In this document: piece after piece, positions 1 through 10,200 of the stretch
Layout: each line of letters starts with the position of its first letter
How positions within the stretch are numbered: position 1 is the stretch's first letter
NCBI GenBank assembly: GCA_038380435.1
Contig: JAWZYU010000020.1
Location: 47,152,307 to 47,216,306, forward strand
Source: Ryuthela nishihirai
Taxonomy: Eukaryota > Arthropoda > Arachnida > Araneae > Heptathelidae
Length of the DNA: 64,000 nt
Reading direction: 5' to 3'
Notes under the pieces: generated by a model
What the model saw: only the letters and a program-made list of their open reading frames with translations
Databases searched by the model: none
Told to the model about the DNA's origin: nothing
Program-made: the position numbers and the translations under genes

Positions 1-2079
1 TGGGTACAATTTAAAACATCTGGAAAAAGTGTGTAAGTGTCAGGGGAATCACTTTTCATTTGGCCGCTGACCAAATCATTCTTATCCTGCCCTGCATAAA
101 AGACTCAGAGAAGGGTTGGGTACAATTTAAAACATCTGGAAAAAGTGTGTAAGCGTCAGGGTAATCACTTTTCATTTGGCCGCTGACCAAATCATTCTTA
201 TCCTGTCCTGCATAAAGACTCAGAGAAGGGTTGGGTACAATTTAAAACATCTGGGAAAAGGGTGTAAGTGTCAGGGGAATCACTTTTCATTTGGCCGGTG
301 ACCAAATCATTCTTATCCTGCCCTGCATTAAAGACTCAGAGAAGGGTTGGGTACAATTTAAAACATCTGGAAAAAGGGTATAAGTGTCAGGGGAATCACT
401 TTTCATTTGGCCGCTGACCAAAGCATTCTTATCCTGTCCTGCATAAAGACTCAGAGAAGGGTTGGGTACAATTTAAAACATCTGGAAAAAGTGTGTAAGT
501 GTCAGGGGAATCACTTTTCATTTGGCCGCTGACCAAATCATTCTTATCCTGCCCTGCATAAAAGACTCAGAGAAGGGTTGGGTACAATTTAAAACATCTG
601 GAAAAAGGGTGTAAGTGTCAGGGGAATCACTTTTCATTTGGCCGCTGACCAAATCATTCTTATCCTGTCCTGCATAAAGACTCAAAGAAGGGTTGGGTAC
701 AATTTAAAACATCTGGAAAAAGGGTATAAGTGTCAGGGGAATCACTTTTCATTTGGCCGCTGACCAAATCATTCTTATCCTGTCCTGCATAAAGACTCAG
801 AGAAGGGTTGGGTACAATTTAAAACATCTGGGAAAAGGGTGTAAGTGTCAGGGGAATCACTTTTCATTTGGCCGGTGACCAAATCATTCTTATCCTGCCC
901 TGCATTAAAGACTCAGAGAAGGGTTGGGTACAATTTAAAACATCTGGAAAAAGGGTATAAGTGTCAGGGGAATCACTTTTCATTTGGCCGCTGACCAAAT
1001 CATTCTTATCCTGTCCTGCATAAAGACTCAGAGAAGGGTTGGGTACAATTTAAAACATCTGGAAAAAGGGTATAAGTGTCAGGGGAATCACTTTTCATTT
1101 GGCCGCTGACCAAATCATTCTTATCCTGTCCTGCATAAAGACTCAGAGAAGGGTTGGGTACAATTTAAAACATCTGGAAAAAGGGTATAAGTGTCAGGGG
1201 AATCACTTTTCATTTGGCCGCTGACCAAATCATTCTTATCCTGTCCTGCATAAAGACTCAGAGAAGGGTTGGGTACAATTTAAAACATCTGGGAAAAGGG
1301 TGTAAGTGTCAGGGGAATCACTTTTCATTTGGCCGGTGACCAAATCATTCTTATCCTGCCCTGCATTAAAGACTCAGAGAAGGGTTGGGTACAATTTAAA
1401 ACATCTGGAAAAAGGGTATAAGTGTCAGGGGAATCACTTTTCATTTGGCCGCTGACCAAAGCATTCTTATCCTGTCCTGCATAAAGACTCAGAGAAGGGT
1501 TGGGTACAATTTAAAACATCTGGAAAAAGTGTGTAAGTGTCAGGGGAATCACTTTTCATTTGGCCGCTGACCAAATCATTCTTATCCTGCCCTGCATAAA
1601 AGACTCGGAGAAGGGTTGGGTACAATTTAAAACATCTGGAAAAAGGGTGTAAGTGTCAGGGGAATCACTTTTCATTTGGCCGCTGACCAAATCATTCTTA
1701 TCCTGTCCTGCATAAAGACTCAGAGAAGGGTTGGGTACAATTTAAAACATCTGGAAAAAGGGTATAAGTGTCAGGGGAATCACTTTTCATTTGGCCGCTG
1801 ACCAAATCATTCTTATCCTGTCCTGCATAAAGACTCAGAGAAGGGTTGGGTACAATTTAAAACATCTGGGAAAAGGGTGTAAGTGTCAGGGGAATCACTT
1901 TTCATTTGGCCGCTGACCAAATCATTCTTATCCTGCCCTGCATAAAAGACTCAGAGAAGGGTTGGGTACAATTCAAAACATCTGGAAAAAGGGTATAAAT
2001 GTCAGGGGAATCACTTTTCATTTGGCCGCTGACCAAATCATTCTTATCCTGCCCTGCATAAAAGACTCAGAGAAGGGTT
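1..2079. repeat. 116-bp satellite array (about 18 units)
   Basis: Head-to-tail repeats of 115-117 bp, each starting TGGGTACAATTTAAAACATC and ending near GACTCAGAGAAGGGT. Starts are seen at 1, 117, 232, 348, 463, 579, 694, 809, 925, 1040, 1155, 1270, 1386, 1501 and onward. The array is cut by the left window edge. Units differ by a few diagnostic changes (GTGTGTAAG or GGGTATAAG; CCGCTGACC or CCGGTGACC; CATAAAGAC or CATTAAAGAC). The unit end resembles the CTCAGAGAAGGTTGGG segment of SINE-A, and the array runs straight into a SINE-A remnant. No coding potential is seen. Confidence 0.95.
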
Positions 2080-2338
2080 GGGGAAGGGTACTGGGGAGCT
2101 GTTAGGAGACGAATGGATTCTTCCAGTGCATAAGGTATTGCTCTTCTGAACATGGGCACGGCTTAACGCTTCATTCGACGTACGGCGGCATTTCTAAGCC
2201 CATCTTTTTCCTCTTTCTGGCCGAGGACAAGGTGGAGGTTAACGGAGATAAATCTCAACGCTGGCCCAAGTGTGACTCAAGCCTCGGAACAGCAGATTTC
2301 GGGCCGGCGCACTACTGACTGAGTCAACTCCCGTCATG
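2080..2338 (-). mobile_element. SINE-A remnant joined to the satellite
   Basis: Degraded SINE-A in reverse orientation. It matches the family from the CTGTTGGGAGACAG region through GGCTTAACG, the CGACGGACGGCGGCC block and GGAGATAAATCTCAACGCTG to a decayed tRNA-like head (ACTGACTGAGTCAACTCCCG). The portion that would precede it is replaced by the 116-bp array. Confidence 0.75.
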
Positions 2339-2462
2339 TGCGATACCACTCCGCAATTGCCGAACTAAAAGAATTCAAATGTATTTATACAAATAAACCA
2401 AATTGAGCGAGGACTATTCGCCCGACATCTATTAGCAATAAACTTTAGATTTTTTTCCCAAA

Positions 2463-2515
2463 TAGTAGTAACTCCTGTCAGACCTCTGTGGCAAGCAGCT
2501 GCTTGAAGGAATATT
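2463..2515 (+). mobile_element. SINE-B 3'-end fragment
   Basis: Contains CTCCTGTCAGACCTCTGTGG and GCAAGCAGCTGCTTGA, the conserved 3' end of the SINE-B family. It lies immediately upstream of a longer SINE-B copy. Confidence 0.7.
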
Positions 2516-2518
2516 TTT

Positions 2519-2735
2519 AGCCTTCCCGTGGCCGAGTGATTAGCGCGCTCGGCTACTTGATCTAAAGGACCCGGGGTTCGAGCCCCGGGTAAGACATGGA
2601 TGTTTGTGTCGTCTTTCTGCTGAGGTTCCGCCATCCTCGCAGATCTATTCTGGCGTATAAACTGACAGGCTCCTGTCAGACCTTTGTGACAAGCAGCTGT
2701 TTGAGGGGGTCTTTATTTATTTGTTTATTTTTATT
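2519..2735 (+). mobile_element. SINE-B copy (tRNA-derived)
   Basis: The tRNA-like head has an A box (GTGGCCGAGTGATTAGCGC) and a B box (GGGGTTCGAGCCCCGGG). The family body follows (GTCGTCTTTCTGCTGAGG, GACAGGCTCCTGTCAGACC, AAGCAGCTGTTTGAGGGGG) with a T-rich TTTATTTATT tail. This is one of the clearer SINE-B copies in the window. Confidence 0.85.
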
Positions 2736-3699
2736 TAAAAATGTCTTGCTCCTAGATGGTCTCAAAACAATCTTCTTGCTCCCATTTAGGCTAAATTTTT
2801 GCGAAGTATAAATTATTAATTTAGCCTTGCATCTGGATGAGGCTCCAGTCGGAAGAGCCCGGTGCTTTTGTGATAATGGAGGAATCGTACCATTGAACTA
2901 ATGGGTATTGGACAGATCATACCATTGGAAGAACTGTATCATTGGACCAATTGGAATTGGATGAATTGTCTCTTTTGACAAATCATCATTGGGCGAATTG
3001 TCTCCGGAACCAAATATAATCCAACCCAACATCCCAGGGGGTGTTATTATTGGATGGTGTGTGATGTGTGCGTAAGTCTTGCTCTAGAATCCTTGCATTC
3101 GGATGGTAAGGGGTGTGTGTAAAAGGGGGCGGGGTGTTTCAAAAAAAGGGGAGAGTTAAATTTTTTCTAAAGATAAAATGAGAAGTGAAACCAATTTTTA
3201 TATTTGATGGATTATACAGGGTGATCGAAAAGTCACGCAACACACAATATACACACATATTTTGCAAATATAAAATTAAACAGCTACAAACTAAGTTGTA
3301 ATCTGACCTTTCTAACAAAAGAAGAATATAAATGTTATTACAACATATATTGAAAATGGCCTCCTTGTTCGCGACTGCAGGCACATGCTCTTTTTACCAC
3401 GTTTGACGCACTCTTGTGAAACACCTGAAGGCTAATGTTTGCGATCGCTGTTGTAATGTTCCTCTTGAGTTCATCCAGTTTGTGAGGATTATTTTGATAC
3501 ACAACTCCTTTGAGATACTCTCATAGGAAAAATCTGCAGGTGACAAATCCGGGGATCTTGGGGGCCACAAGCCTTTAGAAATGAGACGGTCACCGAAAAA
3601 CTCTTGTAGAATGAAACCATACAGCTTTTACATATGCTTACTGTCTTGCTGCAACCAGCAATCACGTTCATCAGCCTTAAAGAGATCAATCAACTTTAT

Positions 3700-4089
3700 A
3701 GGTTGGGTTGGGTTGTTTTACCTCTGAACGGCACTTTTTTGCACACATGGGCTAAATGGCCAGGTCACATGGACCCCGAAGGCTCAGAGAAGGTTGGGGG
3801 AGGGAACCCACTGGAACAGCTGTTGAGAGACAGATGGTAGCCTTCCGTCAAGGCCATCCAGCGTGTTCTTTAACGTGCACAGGGTATAGCTCTCCCGCAC
3901 ACGGGGCCACGGCTTAACGTCCCATCCGACGGACGGCGGCCTTTCCAAGCCCATCGGTGTCCCCTATTGACCGTGGGCAGGGCAGGGAATTTTGCGGAGA
4001 TAAATCTCAACGCTGACCCAGCTGGGACTCGAACCTGGGAACTACAGATTTCGAGCCTGGCGCGATACCGACTGAGCCACCCCCGCCCC
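3700..4089 (-). mobile_element. SINE-A copy inside the mariner
   Basis: Full-length reverse copy, from the GGTTGGGTTGGGTTGTTTTA tail to the CTGAGCCACCCCCGCCCCC head. It is flanked by the 13-bp duplication CAATCAACTTTAT (3687-3699 and 4090-4102). It splits the transposase between its middle and C-terminal blocks. Confidence 0.95.
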
Positions 4090-4479
4090 CAATCAACTTT
4101 ATGATGATGTCTTGGTATATCATATTATTCACCGTCGTCTGAAAGAAAATGGATCCCACTACACAATGATAGGATACCGCACACCCCACTCCAATTTTTT
4201 TGAAAGTGCAAGGGCTGTTCATGAGAACCGTGTGGATTTTCAGAGGACCAAATCCTAAAGTTTTAACTATTCACATAGCCACTTAGGTGGAACAAAGCTT
4301 CATCACTGAAAAAGATTATCAAGCTGCACTCTTCCATGTTCTTCAACAAATGACGGAAGCCATCGACAGCAGACTGTGAGTTTTCCTTTATCCAGGTTCT
4401 TCAGTTACTGGACTGTTCACTCGATATGAAAGAAAGTATAACTGTCTCACACCTTTCTGAGCACTTCCGTACGATATTC

Positions 4480-4871
4480 GGGGCGGGGGTGGCTCAGTCG
4501 GTAGCGCACCAGGCTCGTAATCTATAGTTCCCAGGTTCGAGTCCCAGCTGGGTCAGCGTTGAGATTTATCTCCGCAAAATTCCCCGCCCTGCCCACGGTC
4601 AGTAGGGGACACCGATGGACTTGGAAAGGTCGCCGTCCGTCGGATGGGAAGTTAAGCCGTGACTCCGTGTGCGGGAGAACCATACCCTGTGCACGTTAAA
4701 GAACACGCTGGATGGCCTTGACGGGAGGCTACCATCTGTCTCCCAACAGCTGTTCCAGTGGGTCCCCTTCCCCAACCTTCTCTGAGCCTTCGGGGTCCAT
4801 GTGACCTGGCCATTTAGCCCATGGTGTGCAAAAAAAGTACCGCTCAGAGGTAAAACAACCCCAGCCAACCC
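4480..4871 (+). mobile_element. SINE-A copy inside the mariner
   Basis: Full-length forward copy starting GGGGCGGGGGTGGCTCAG and ending GGTAAAACAACCCCAGCCAA. It is flanked by GTACGATATTC at 4469-4479 and 4872-4882. It interrupts the N-terminal half of the transposase. Confidence 0.95.
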
Positions 4872-5620
4872 GTACGATATTCCTGTTTGCACTGTGAATT
4901 ACCTGAGGCTTTTTATAGGGGAACTGCTGCAATGGTGTCTGCACGCCATCCAATTTAGTGTCGCTCAACAAGGTAGGTCTCCAGGACCTTCTTTGTTCCC
5001 GTTTCCCGGAAATGTTTCAGTAATCTGGCTATCTTCGACTTCTGAGTCTTCGAGTCGACTTCTGAGTATCGACTTCTACAGCAGCCGGATGTTTCTTACA
5101 AAACTTCTCGGGAGCACGTGCATAAGAAAGACTACGAAATTAATGTTCCAAAACGAAAACTCGTTGTGCCTAGCAAAAAAAGACTTTTCCCTTCCTCTAT
5201 GAACAATGCTGCACTGACGACATCCTGCACCTGTCACACGGCAGTCAGCGTCTCCGATAGTTTTCAAAAGTCTTGTGGTGCCATCTAGTGGGAGAGAGAA
5301 CAATTGCAACTATTTCAAAAACAATTTACATAAACTTCAACTTTGGGTTGCGCGACTTTTCGATCACCCTGTACATGCCCAATAAGGCAGCTTGGCGAAC
5401 CACAGGATTGCAATTTAATCCTATGCTAGGAGGTTGTTCCAGTGGTTAGCCTGCTCGGCTGTGGATCAAAACTATCTGGGTTCGTACCCACTCTAAAGTA
5501 TGGATCTTTTTCCCTTGCGCTGTCTTTCTACTTCTACTTTGGGGAGTGTATCTCATGTATCCGAGGGACACACTTTGATAACCATTGGTCTAGAGAGACT
5601 GTAATGGATATTATATTGAT

Positions 5621-5860
5621 ACCAAGGATATACCCAGAGAGGGATCCCCCACCCCTACCAAGGATATACACAGAGAGGGGTCCCCCACCCCTACCAAGGA
5701 TATACCCAGAGAGGGGTCCCCCACCCCTACCAAGGATATACACAGAGAGGGGTCCCCCACTCCTACCAAGGATATACACAGAGAGGGGTCCCCCACCCTT
5801 ACCAAGGATATACCCAGAGAGGGGTCCCCCACCCCTACCAGGGACCAGAGAGGGCCCCCG
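5621..5860. repeat. 36-bp minisatellite (6 copies plus part)
   Basis: Units of exactly 36 bp beginning ACCAAGGATATACC and ending GGTCCCCCACCCCT. Because the period is a multiple of three, both strands stay open; a reading such as PRIYTERGPPPL repeats. A degraded partial unit follows (ACCAGGGACCAGAGAGGG). I take the reading frames as a by-product, not a gene. Confidence 0.95.
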
Positions 5861-5869
5861 ACCCCCTAA

Positions 5870-6335
5870 AATCGCATTGTTTCATACGAAATCTAAAACT
5901 TATCTACCTGCTTTGAAACAAGTTCTTTGTATAATTTTATTTTAGCCCCATATTATAAGCCCGACACTAAAAATAGATTAAAAAAAATAAATCATAATTT
6001 TTTTTATCCCATACACAATGTCAATATCATTTTAATATTTTCTATTCAATGGCGTATTTTAGCAATTGGAAAACACCCCCCACCCCGAAATTAATCGATG
6101 CACGGTCCGAAATAAAAAATAAGGAACTTCATAATATATTGACAAAATAATAAACATATATCTCTTGTGCAAAACATCGAAAAAAATTTGCCATTTCCTG
6201 TACAAAATTTAAAATAAGCAAAATAGAAATCTTAATATCCTTCGATTCACTTCTTTTACAGTATCAGTTTTTTTTTTAATTTAAAGTTCCTGGATAGTGG
6301 GGGGAGGGGGGGGGCTTAATCTCACCCATTGTAAC
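5870..6335 (-). repeat. Interspersed repeat X, copy 1 (degraded)
   Basis: Shares ATACGAAATCTAAAACTTATC, CTACCTGCTTTGAAA and CCCGACACTAAAAATAGATT with the copies near 50200, 60250 and 62680. Poly-purine and poly-pyrimidine tracts bound it (GGGGGGAGGGGGGGG near 6300). No coding potential is seen. Confidence 0.6.
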
Positions 6336-6339
6336 CTTC

Positions 6340-7346
6340 CTCAGTACCCTGTGATGTGCAATTTACGCAGTTATTGAATTGGTCTCTGATAAGAAGTATG
6401 AATATCACTACTAAAGACCATATTGGGGTTAAATGATTGATAAAAAGGAAATAAGAAAGCAACCTTTGACTGATTAGGTAACGGATATTCAGTTGGCTAC
6501 TTAATCTTGTATCAGCAGACTTCATTTCATCGGGGCAGAGACTGCTGTACATAGAAGGACATTCGAGGAGGCAAAAAGAAGACGGCTCAGAATCAACATC
6601 TCGGTTGAGGTCACATTCGTGATTAGTTCTCACTGGGTCAATGAAATGCCGTGATCCACTGAACCGATCTTATTTGCAAATTTCGAAAATACTCGTCGGA
6701 TAATTAGTAAGATATTATATCCATGTTGTTCTCTATACGTTAGGAGTTGACATTGTTACTATAGAGATACGACTCGGGGTTAAATTATCCAACGTGATAT
6801 AAAGAAGCGAATGGGTCTTCGAATGACTTCTATCTAACCCTTTTCGAATTAATTATGCTCTGTATATGCAGCTTTTGTGAAACAGGGTCGTCAAACGACT
6901 CGAAAGAGCTGCTGCCGCCGCCTCACAAAACCTGTTCTTGGGTGGCAACACGGTCGATGATGTTGCAAATGAAGGTGATGTGAGGCAAGCGGGCCTCTGG
7001 TGAATGTTATTGCTTCCATTCATTGAAAGGTTAGTTAGGATGTTTGATCAGCGCTGCTGAGGGCGATTGGGAATTGATTTTTTTAAGGTCGGTAAAGAGA
7101 GAAATATGGCTTAATTTGCTTTTGGAAAAGGGAGAGAAAGATGGAAATTTGTGGACTATTAATTAAAAAGAATGAATACACATGTTCGAGAAGAGGATTC
7201 TTATTTTAGGTATAGTGGAGTCCGTCCACACCGTAACTTTAAACCTCGCTGAAGTTTTTGTCGTTCTGTTTAAAAGAAAATATTAATTTTTTTCTGATTA
7301 ACTTTTGTAGCAGTCTCGCTTTTCTCACAGACCTTCCCTATGGCGT
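6340..7346. other. Unassigned stretch
   Basis: No recognisable gene, RNA or repeat family is visible. The largest reading frame (about 100 codons, minus strand, 6322-6633) has no known motif and is most likely chance. Confidence 0.5.
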
Positions 7347-7357
7347 ATTATATTGAG

Positions 7358-7746
7358 TTTGCATTGGGTTGTTTTACCTCTGAGCAGCATTTTTTTGCAC
7401 ACCATGGGCTAAATGGCCAGGTCACATGGACCCCGAAGGCTCAGAGAAGGTTGGGGGAGGGGATTACAGTGGAACAGCTGTTGGGAGACAGATGGTAGCC
7501 TCCCGTCAAGGACATCCAGCGTGTTCTTTAACGTGCACAGGGTATGGCTCTCCCGCACACGGAGCCACGGCTTAACGTCCCATCAGACGGACGGCGGCCT
7601 TTCCAAGTCCATCGGTGTTCCCTACTGACCGTGGGCAGGGGGGAGAGTTTTGCGGCGATAAATCTCAACGCTGACCCAGTGGGACTCGAACCTGGGAACT
7701 ACAGATTACGAGTCTGGCGAGCTACCGACTGAGCCACCTCCGCCCC
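7358..7746 (-). mobile_element. SINE-A copy, full length
   Basis: Reverse copy flanked by the exact duplication ATTATATTGAG (7347-7357 and 7747-7757). Tail, body and tRNA-like head are all present. Confidence 0.95.
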
Positions 7747-7837
7747 ATTATATTGAGAGACGCCAGTCAGATTTCTTTGGAAAGTATCTATTTGAAGCAG
7801 GGCATAACTACTGTAGAGCAAAGGGAGACTTTTGAAG

Positions 7838-7987
7838 AATTTTTTTAGAAATTAGTGTTCTGGCAACCTTCGTGTCACGTGACACGAAGGTTGCCAGAAC
7901 ACTAATTTCTAAAAAAATATCGTTGCCAGATATTTTTTCTGAATTCTGTAATCAACCACAGTGTTCGGGTATATTTTTGAGCGACTG
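7838..7987. mobile_element. Palindromic MITE, right arm plus centre
   Basis: Right half of the MITE seen complete at 39102-39315. It ends TTTTTGAGCGACTG followed by TA. The centre forms a long hairpin (about 7846-7911) around GTGTCACGTGACAC. The outer left arm is missing. Confidence 0.85.
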
Positions 7988-7989
7988 TA

Positions 7990-8628
7990 TCTCAATAATA
8001 CATCTCTTTAAATACTTATATATATATATATCGATATTTTTAATATCATTCGGCCTTTACATAACTGACGATATATTCCTGTTATATAACTGTCATGCAA
8101 TAGTGTGAATGAGTTCGCAATTCTATAAAAGAACACACCTAGAACAATGTTTTGCAATCTTTTTTCAACGACAAAAAAAAACAACCGTGAAAGCCTTTTT
8201 GTGAGAAAAAAATTATATTTCAGCTAGCACCAGTAGAAAAATATTAACTTAGAATTTTCAAACATCCTTTGGGAGAAATTTATTTTTACGAAATCATCAA
8301 ATTATACATTCATATTAACAAAAAACCATTAATAAAATTCTTCAAATTCCATCCATCCCCTCACCCTCTTACAAAATTATTTCCCTCTTACAAAATTATT
8401 TAATATAATAATTAAACTTTCTTATTTTCTAGAATAAAAATAAGGAAACAGTTAACACATAACATCAAAAGCGGTAATAAAATGGATAAATCATTTACAG
8501 GATAAAAACATTTCTCTGTAAAACAATATGTTTATATTTCCTATATAGCCCCTTCTTCGTCCCCCGAAGAGCCGCCACTGGTGAAGAAGGTTGCTTCGCT
8601 GAAACTAGATTTCACACAGAACGCTTCG
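7990..8628. other. AT-rich unassigned stretch
   Basis: AT-rich DNA with short ATAT runs and a small local duplication of CCCTCTTACAAAATTATT near 8360-8400. Nothing gene-like is seen. Confidence 0.5.
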
Positions 8629-8641
8629 CTAAGAAATAAAA

Positions 8642-9366
8642 GGGGCGGGGGTGGCTCAGTCGGTAGCGCGCCAGGCTCGTAATCTGCAGTTCCCAGGTTC
8701 GAATCCCAGCTGGGTCAGCGTTGAGATTTATCTCTGCAAAATTCCCCGCCCTGCCCACGGTCAGTAGGGGACACCGATGGGCTTGGAAAGGCCGCCGTCC
8801 GTCGGATGGGACGTTAAGCCGTGGCTCCGTGTGCGGGAGAGCCATACCCCTGTGCACGTTAAAGAACACGTTGGATGGCCTTGACGGGAGGCTACCATCT
8901 GTCTCCCAACAGCTGTTCCAGTGAGTCCCCTCCCCCAACATTCTCTGAGCCTTCGGGGTCCATGTGACCTGGCCATTTAGCCCATGGTGTGCAAAAAAGT
9001 GTCGCTCAGAGGTAAAACAACCCAACGTTAAAGAACACGCTGGATGGCCTTGACGGGAGGCTCCCATCTGTCTCCCAACAGCTGTTCCAGTGGGTCCCCT
9101 CCACCAATTTTCTCTGAGCCTTCGGGGTCCATGTGACCTGGCCATTTAGCCCATGGTGTGCAAAAAAGTGTCGCTCAGAGGTAAAACAACCCAACGTTAA
9201 AGAACACGCTGGATGGCCTTGACGGGAGGCTACCATCTGTCTCCCAACAGCTGTTCCAGTGGGTCCCCTCCCCCAATTTTCTCTGAGCCTTCGGGGTCCA
9301 TGTGACCTGGCCATTTAGCCCATGGCGTGCAAAAAAGTGCCGCTCAGAGTGTAAAAGAACCCAACC
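8642..9366 (+). mobile_element. SINE-A copy with triplicated 3' half
   Basis: One insertion flanked by CTAAGAAATAAAAG (8629-8642 and 9367-9380). The head and body are normal to the first tail near 9024. The sequence then restarts twice at ACGTTAAAGAACACGCTGG (about 9025 and 9195) and runs to the tail each time. Each added unit is about 170 bp and the junction reads AACCCAACGTTAAAG. The single duplication shows that the trimer arrived, or grew, as one element. Confidence 0.93.
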
Positions 9367-9380
9367 CTAAGAAATAAAAG

Positions 9381-10189
9381 GGGGGGGGGAAGTCTTAAAA
9401 ACACCCGAATGATAAAATTACGTTAACAAACTAGACCTGAATGAACTTGCACAAGAGAACAGCTTTCTTCACAACAAAAAATCTGCAAAAGAAAAATTCC
9501 TGGAGGAAATATATTTTAGACAGTTTTTTCCACCGTCAGAAAGTAGCCAATATCCGAAACGAAACCGCTGCAAGAAGAAAACTGCACGAGATCGAGACAG
9601 CGCAAGACTTCTTCCACCATTGCGGAGTGAAATCTGCCCTCGCCGCTTGCGATAAGGAACCCAGGAAGCTGAAAGATACGCAGCACCCGAGACATCCTTT
9701 GAGACAAGGTGCTCGGATCGATAGCGAGACAACTTGCCTCGAGGCGCCTATAGAGGATTACAGTGGTCACTTCCGCTATTCCAAGTTGCTTCCGGCCATT
9801 TGTAACGCACCCTATTTATATCGTTTAATTCCACAAGTCGAGAGAGGTGACGAAATTATAAATTTCGCAGGCCAACGGAGGAGATCGAAAATTGCTGGAA
9901 AAGGCACACAATGCCTTAACCGGTAAACTAGATGGCGCGTTCTGGCAGATAAAGTTTATATATGGATGCTGATGCTGCGGTGGTCTTATCGCAACAGGAT
10001 ATTCGTATCTCTGGAGCAGAAAACAAACAAGTCCTCACCGCCGCCAAGACAATGCTAAAGAATACGCGGCCACACAGACAACGATTTGGCGTTATTAACG
10101 CTATTAAATTCTCTGTCGTCTTAAAAAAAGAACCGTTGCCAACAACTAAGGTGGCCTCACAGCAAAGTGGAGAGTGTGGTAGGAAAGTA
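9381..10189. other. CpG-richer single-copy stretch with an unrecognised ORF
   Basis: Apparently unique in the window and richer in CpG than its surroundings. It holds a 161-codon plus-strand frame (9441-9926) starting MNLHKRTAFF, and a second at 9962-10222. Neither shows a domain I recognise. It could be an exon or promoter of a host gene, or a fragment of an unfamiliar element. I do not call a gene here. Confidence 0.4.
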
Positions 10190-10200
10190 CTACTCCAACG

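Larger units (their letters stand above)
3340..5310 (-). pseudogene. Broken mariner-type DDE transposase
   Basis: Read on the minus strand in three blocks separated by the SINEs. The N-terminal block (about 5310-4890) is frameshifted. The middle block (about 4480-4093) shows FSDEALFHLSG with the first catalytic Asp, then a segment like the KKVTVWCG...IIGPFFFE region of this family (seen as FKKIGVGCAVSYHCVVGSIF). The C-terminal block (about 3690-3360) shows WLQQDS with the second Asp and WPPRSPDLS with the third, about 31 residues apart where D34D is usual. It also has a stop codon just after WLQQDS. All three acidic residues can still be read, but stops, frameshifts and two insertions make the gene non-functional. 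The family normally catalyses cut-and-paste transposition at TA sites. Confidence 0.85.
3217..5371 (-). mobile_element. Mariner-family DNA transposon with two nested SINEs
   Basis: Terminal inverted repeats CAGGGTGATCGAAAAGTC (left, from 3217) and GACTTTTCGATCACCCTG (right, ending 5371) are flanked by TA at 3215-3216 and 5372-5373. Removing the two SINE-A insertions (about 390 bp each) leaves about 1.4 kb, normal for a mariner-like element. The remaining interior encodes a broken transposase on the minus strand. The family assignment rests on the TA duplication, the repeats and the DDE motifs. Confidence 0.9.

Noticed and set aside
1..2079. CRISPR array
   Set aside because: Units are contiguous with no unique spacers, the period is 116 bp, and the context is eukaryotic.
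5442..5945. 167-codon frame with Pro-rich repeats
   Set aside because: It is produced by the 36-bp minisatellite. The opposite strand is equally open, and no upstream or downstream gene structure is seen.
8643..8715. Functional tRNA-Thr (CGT) genes at SINE-A heads
   Set aside because: The A and B boxes and an anticodon-like CGT are present, but the acceptor stem does not pair and the sequence continues into the SINE body in every copy.
9006..9314. Reverse-strand frames of SINE-A (containing GCFTSERHFFAHHGLNGQV and similar) as a protein family
   Set aside because: The same frame appears wherever SINE-A occurs, on either genomic strand. Its ends follow SINE ends, and it is broken in diverged copies without any sign of coding constraint. 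It is the antisense of a tRNA-derived SINE.
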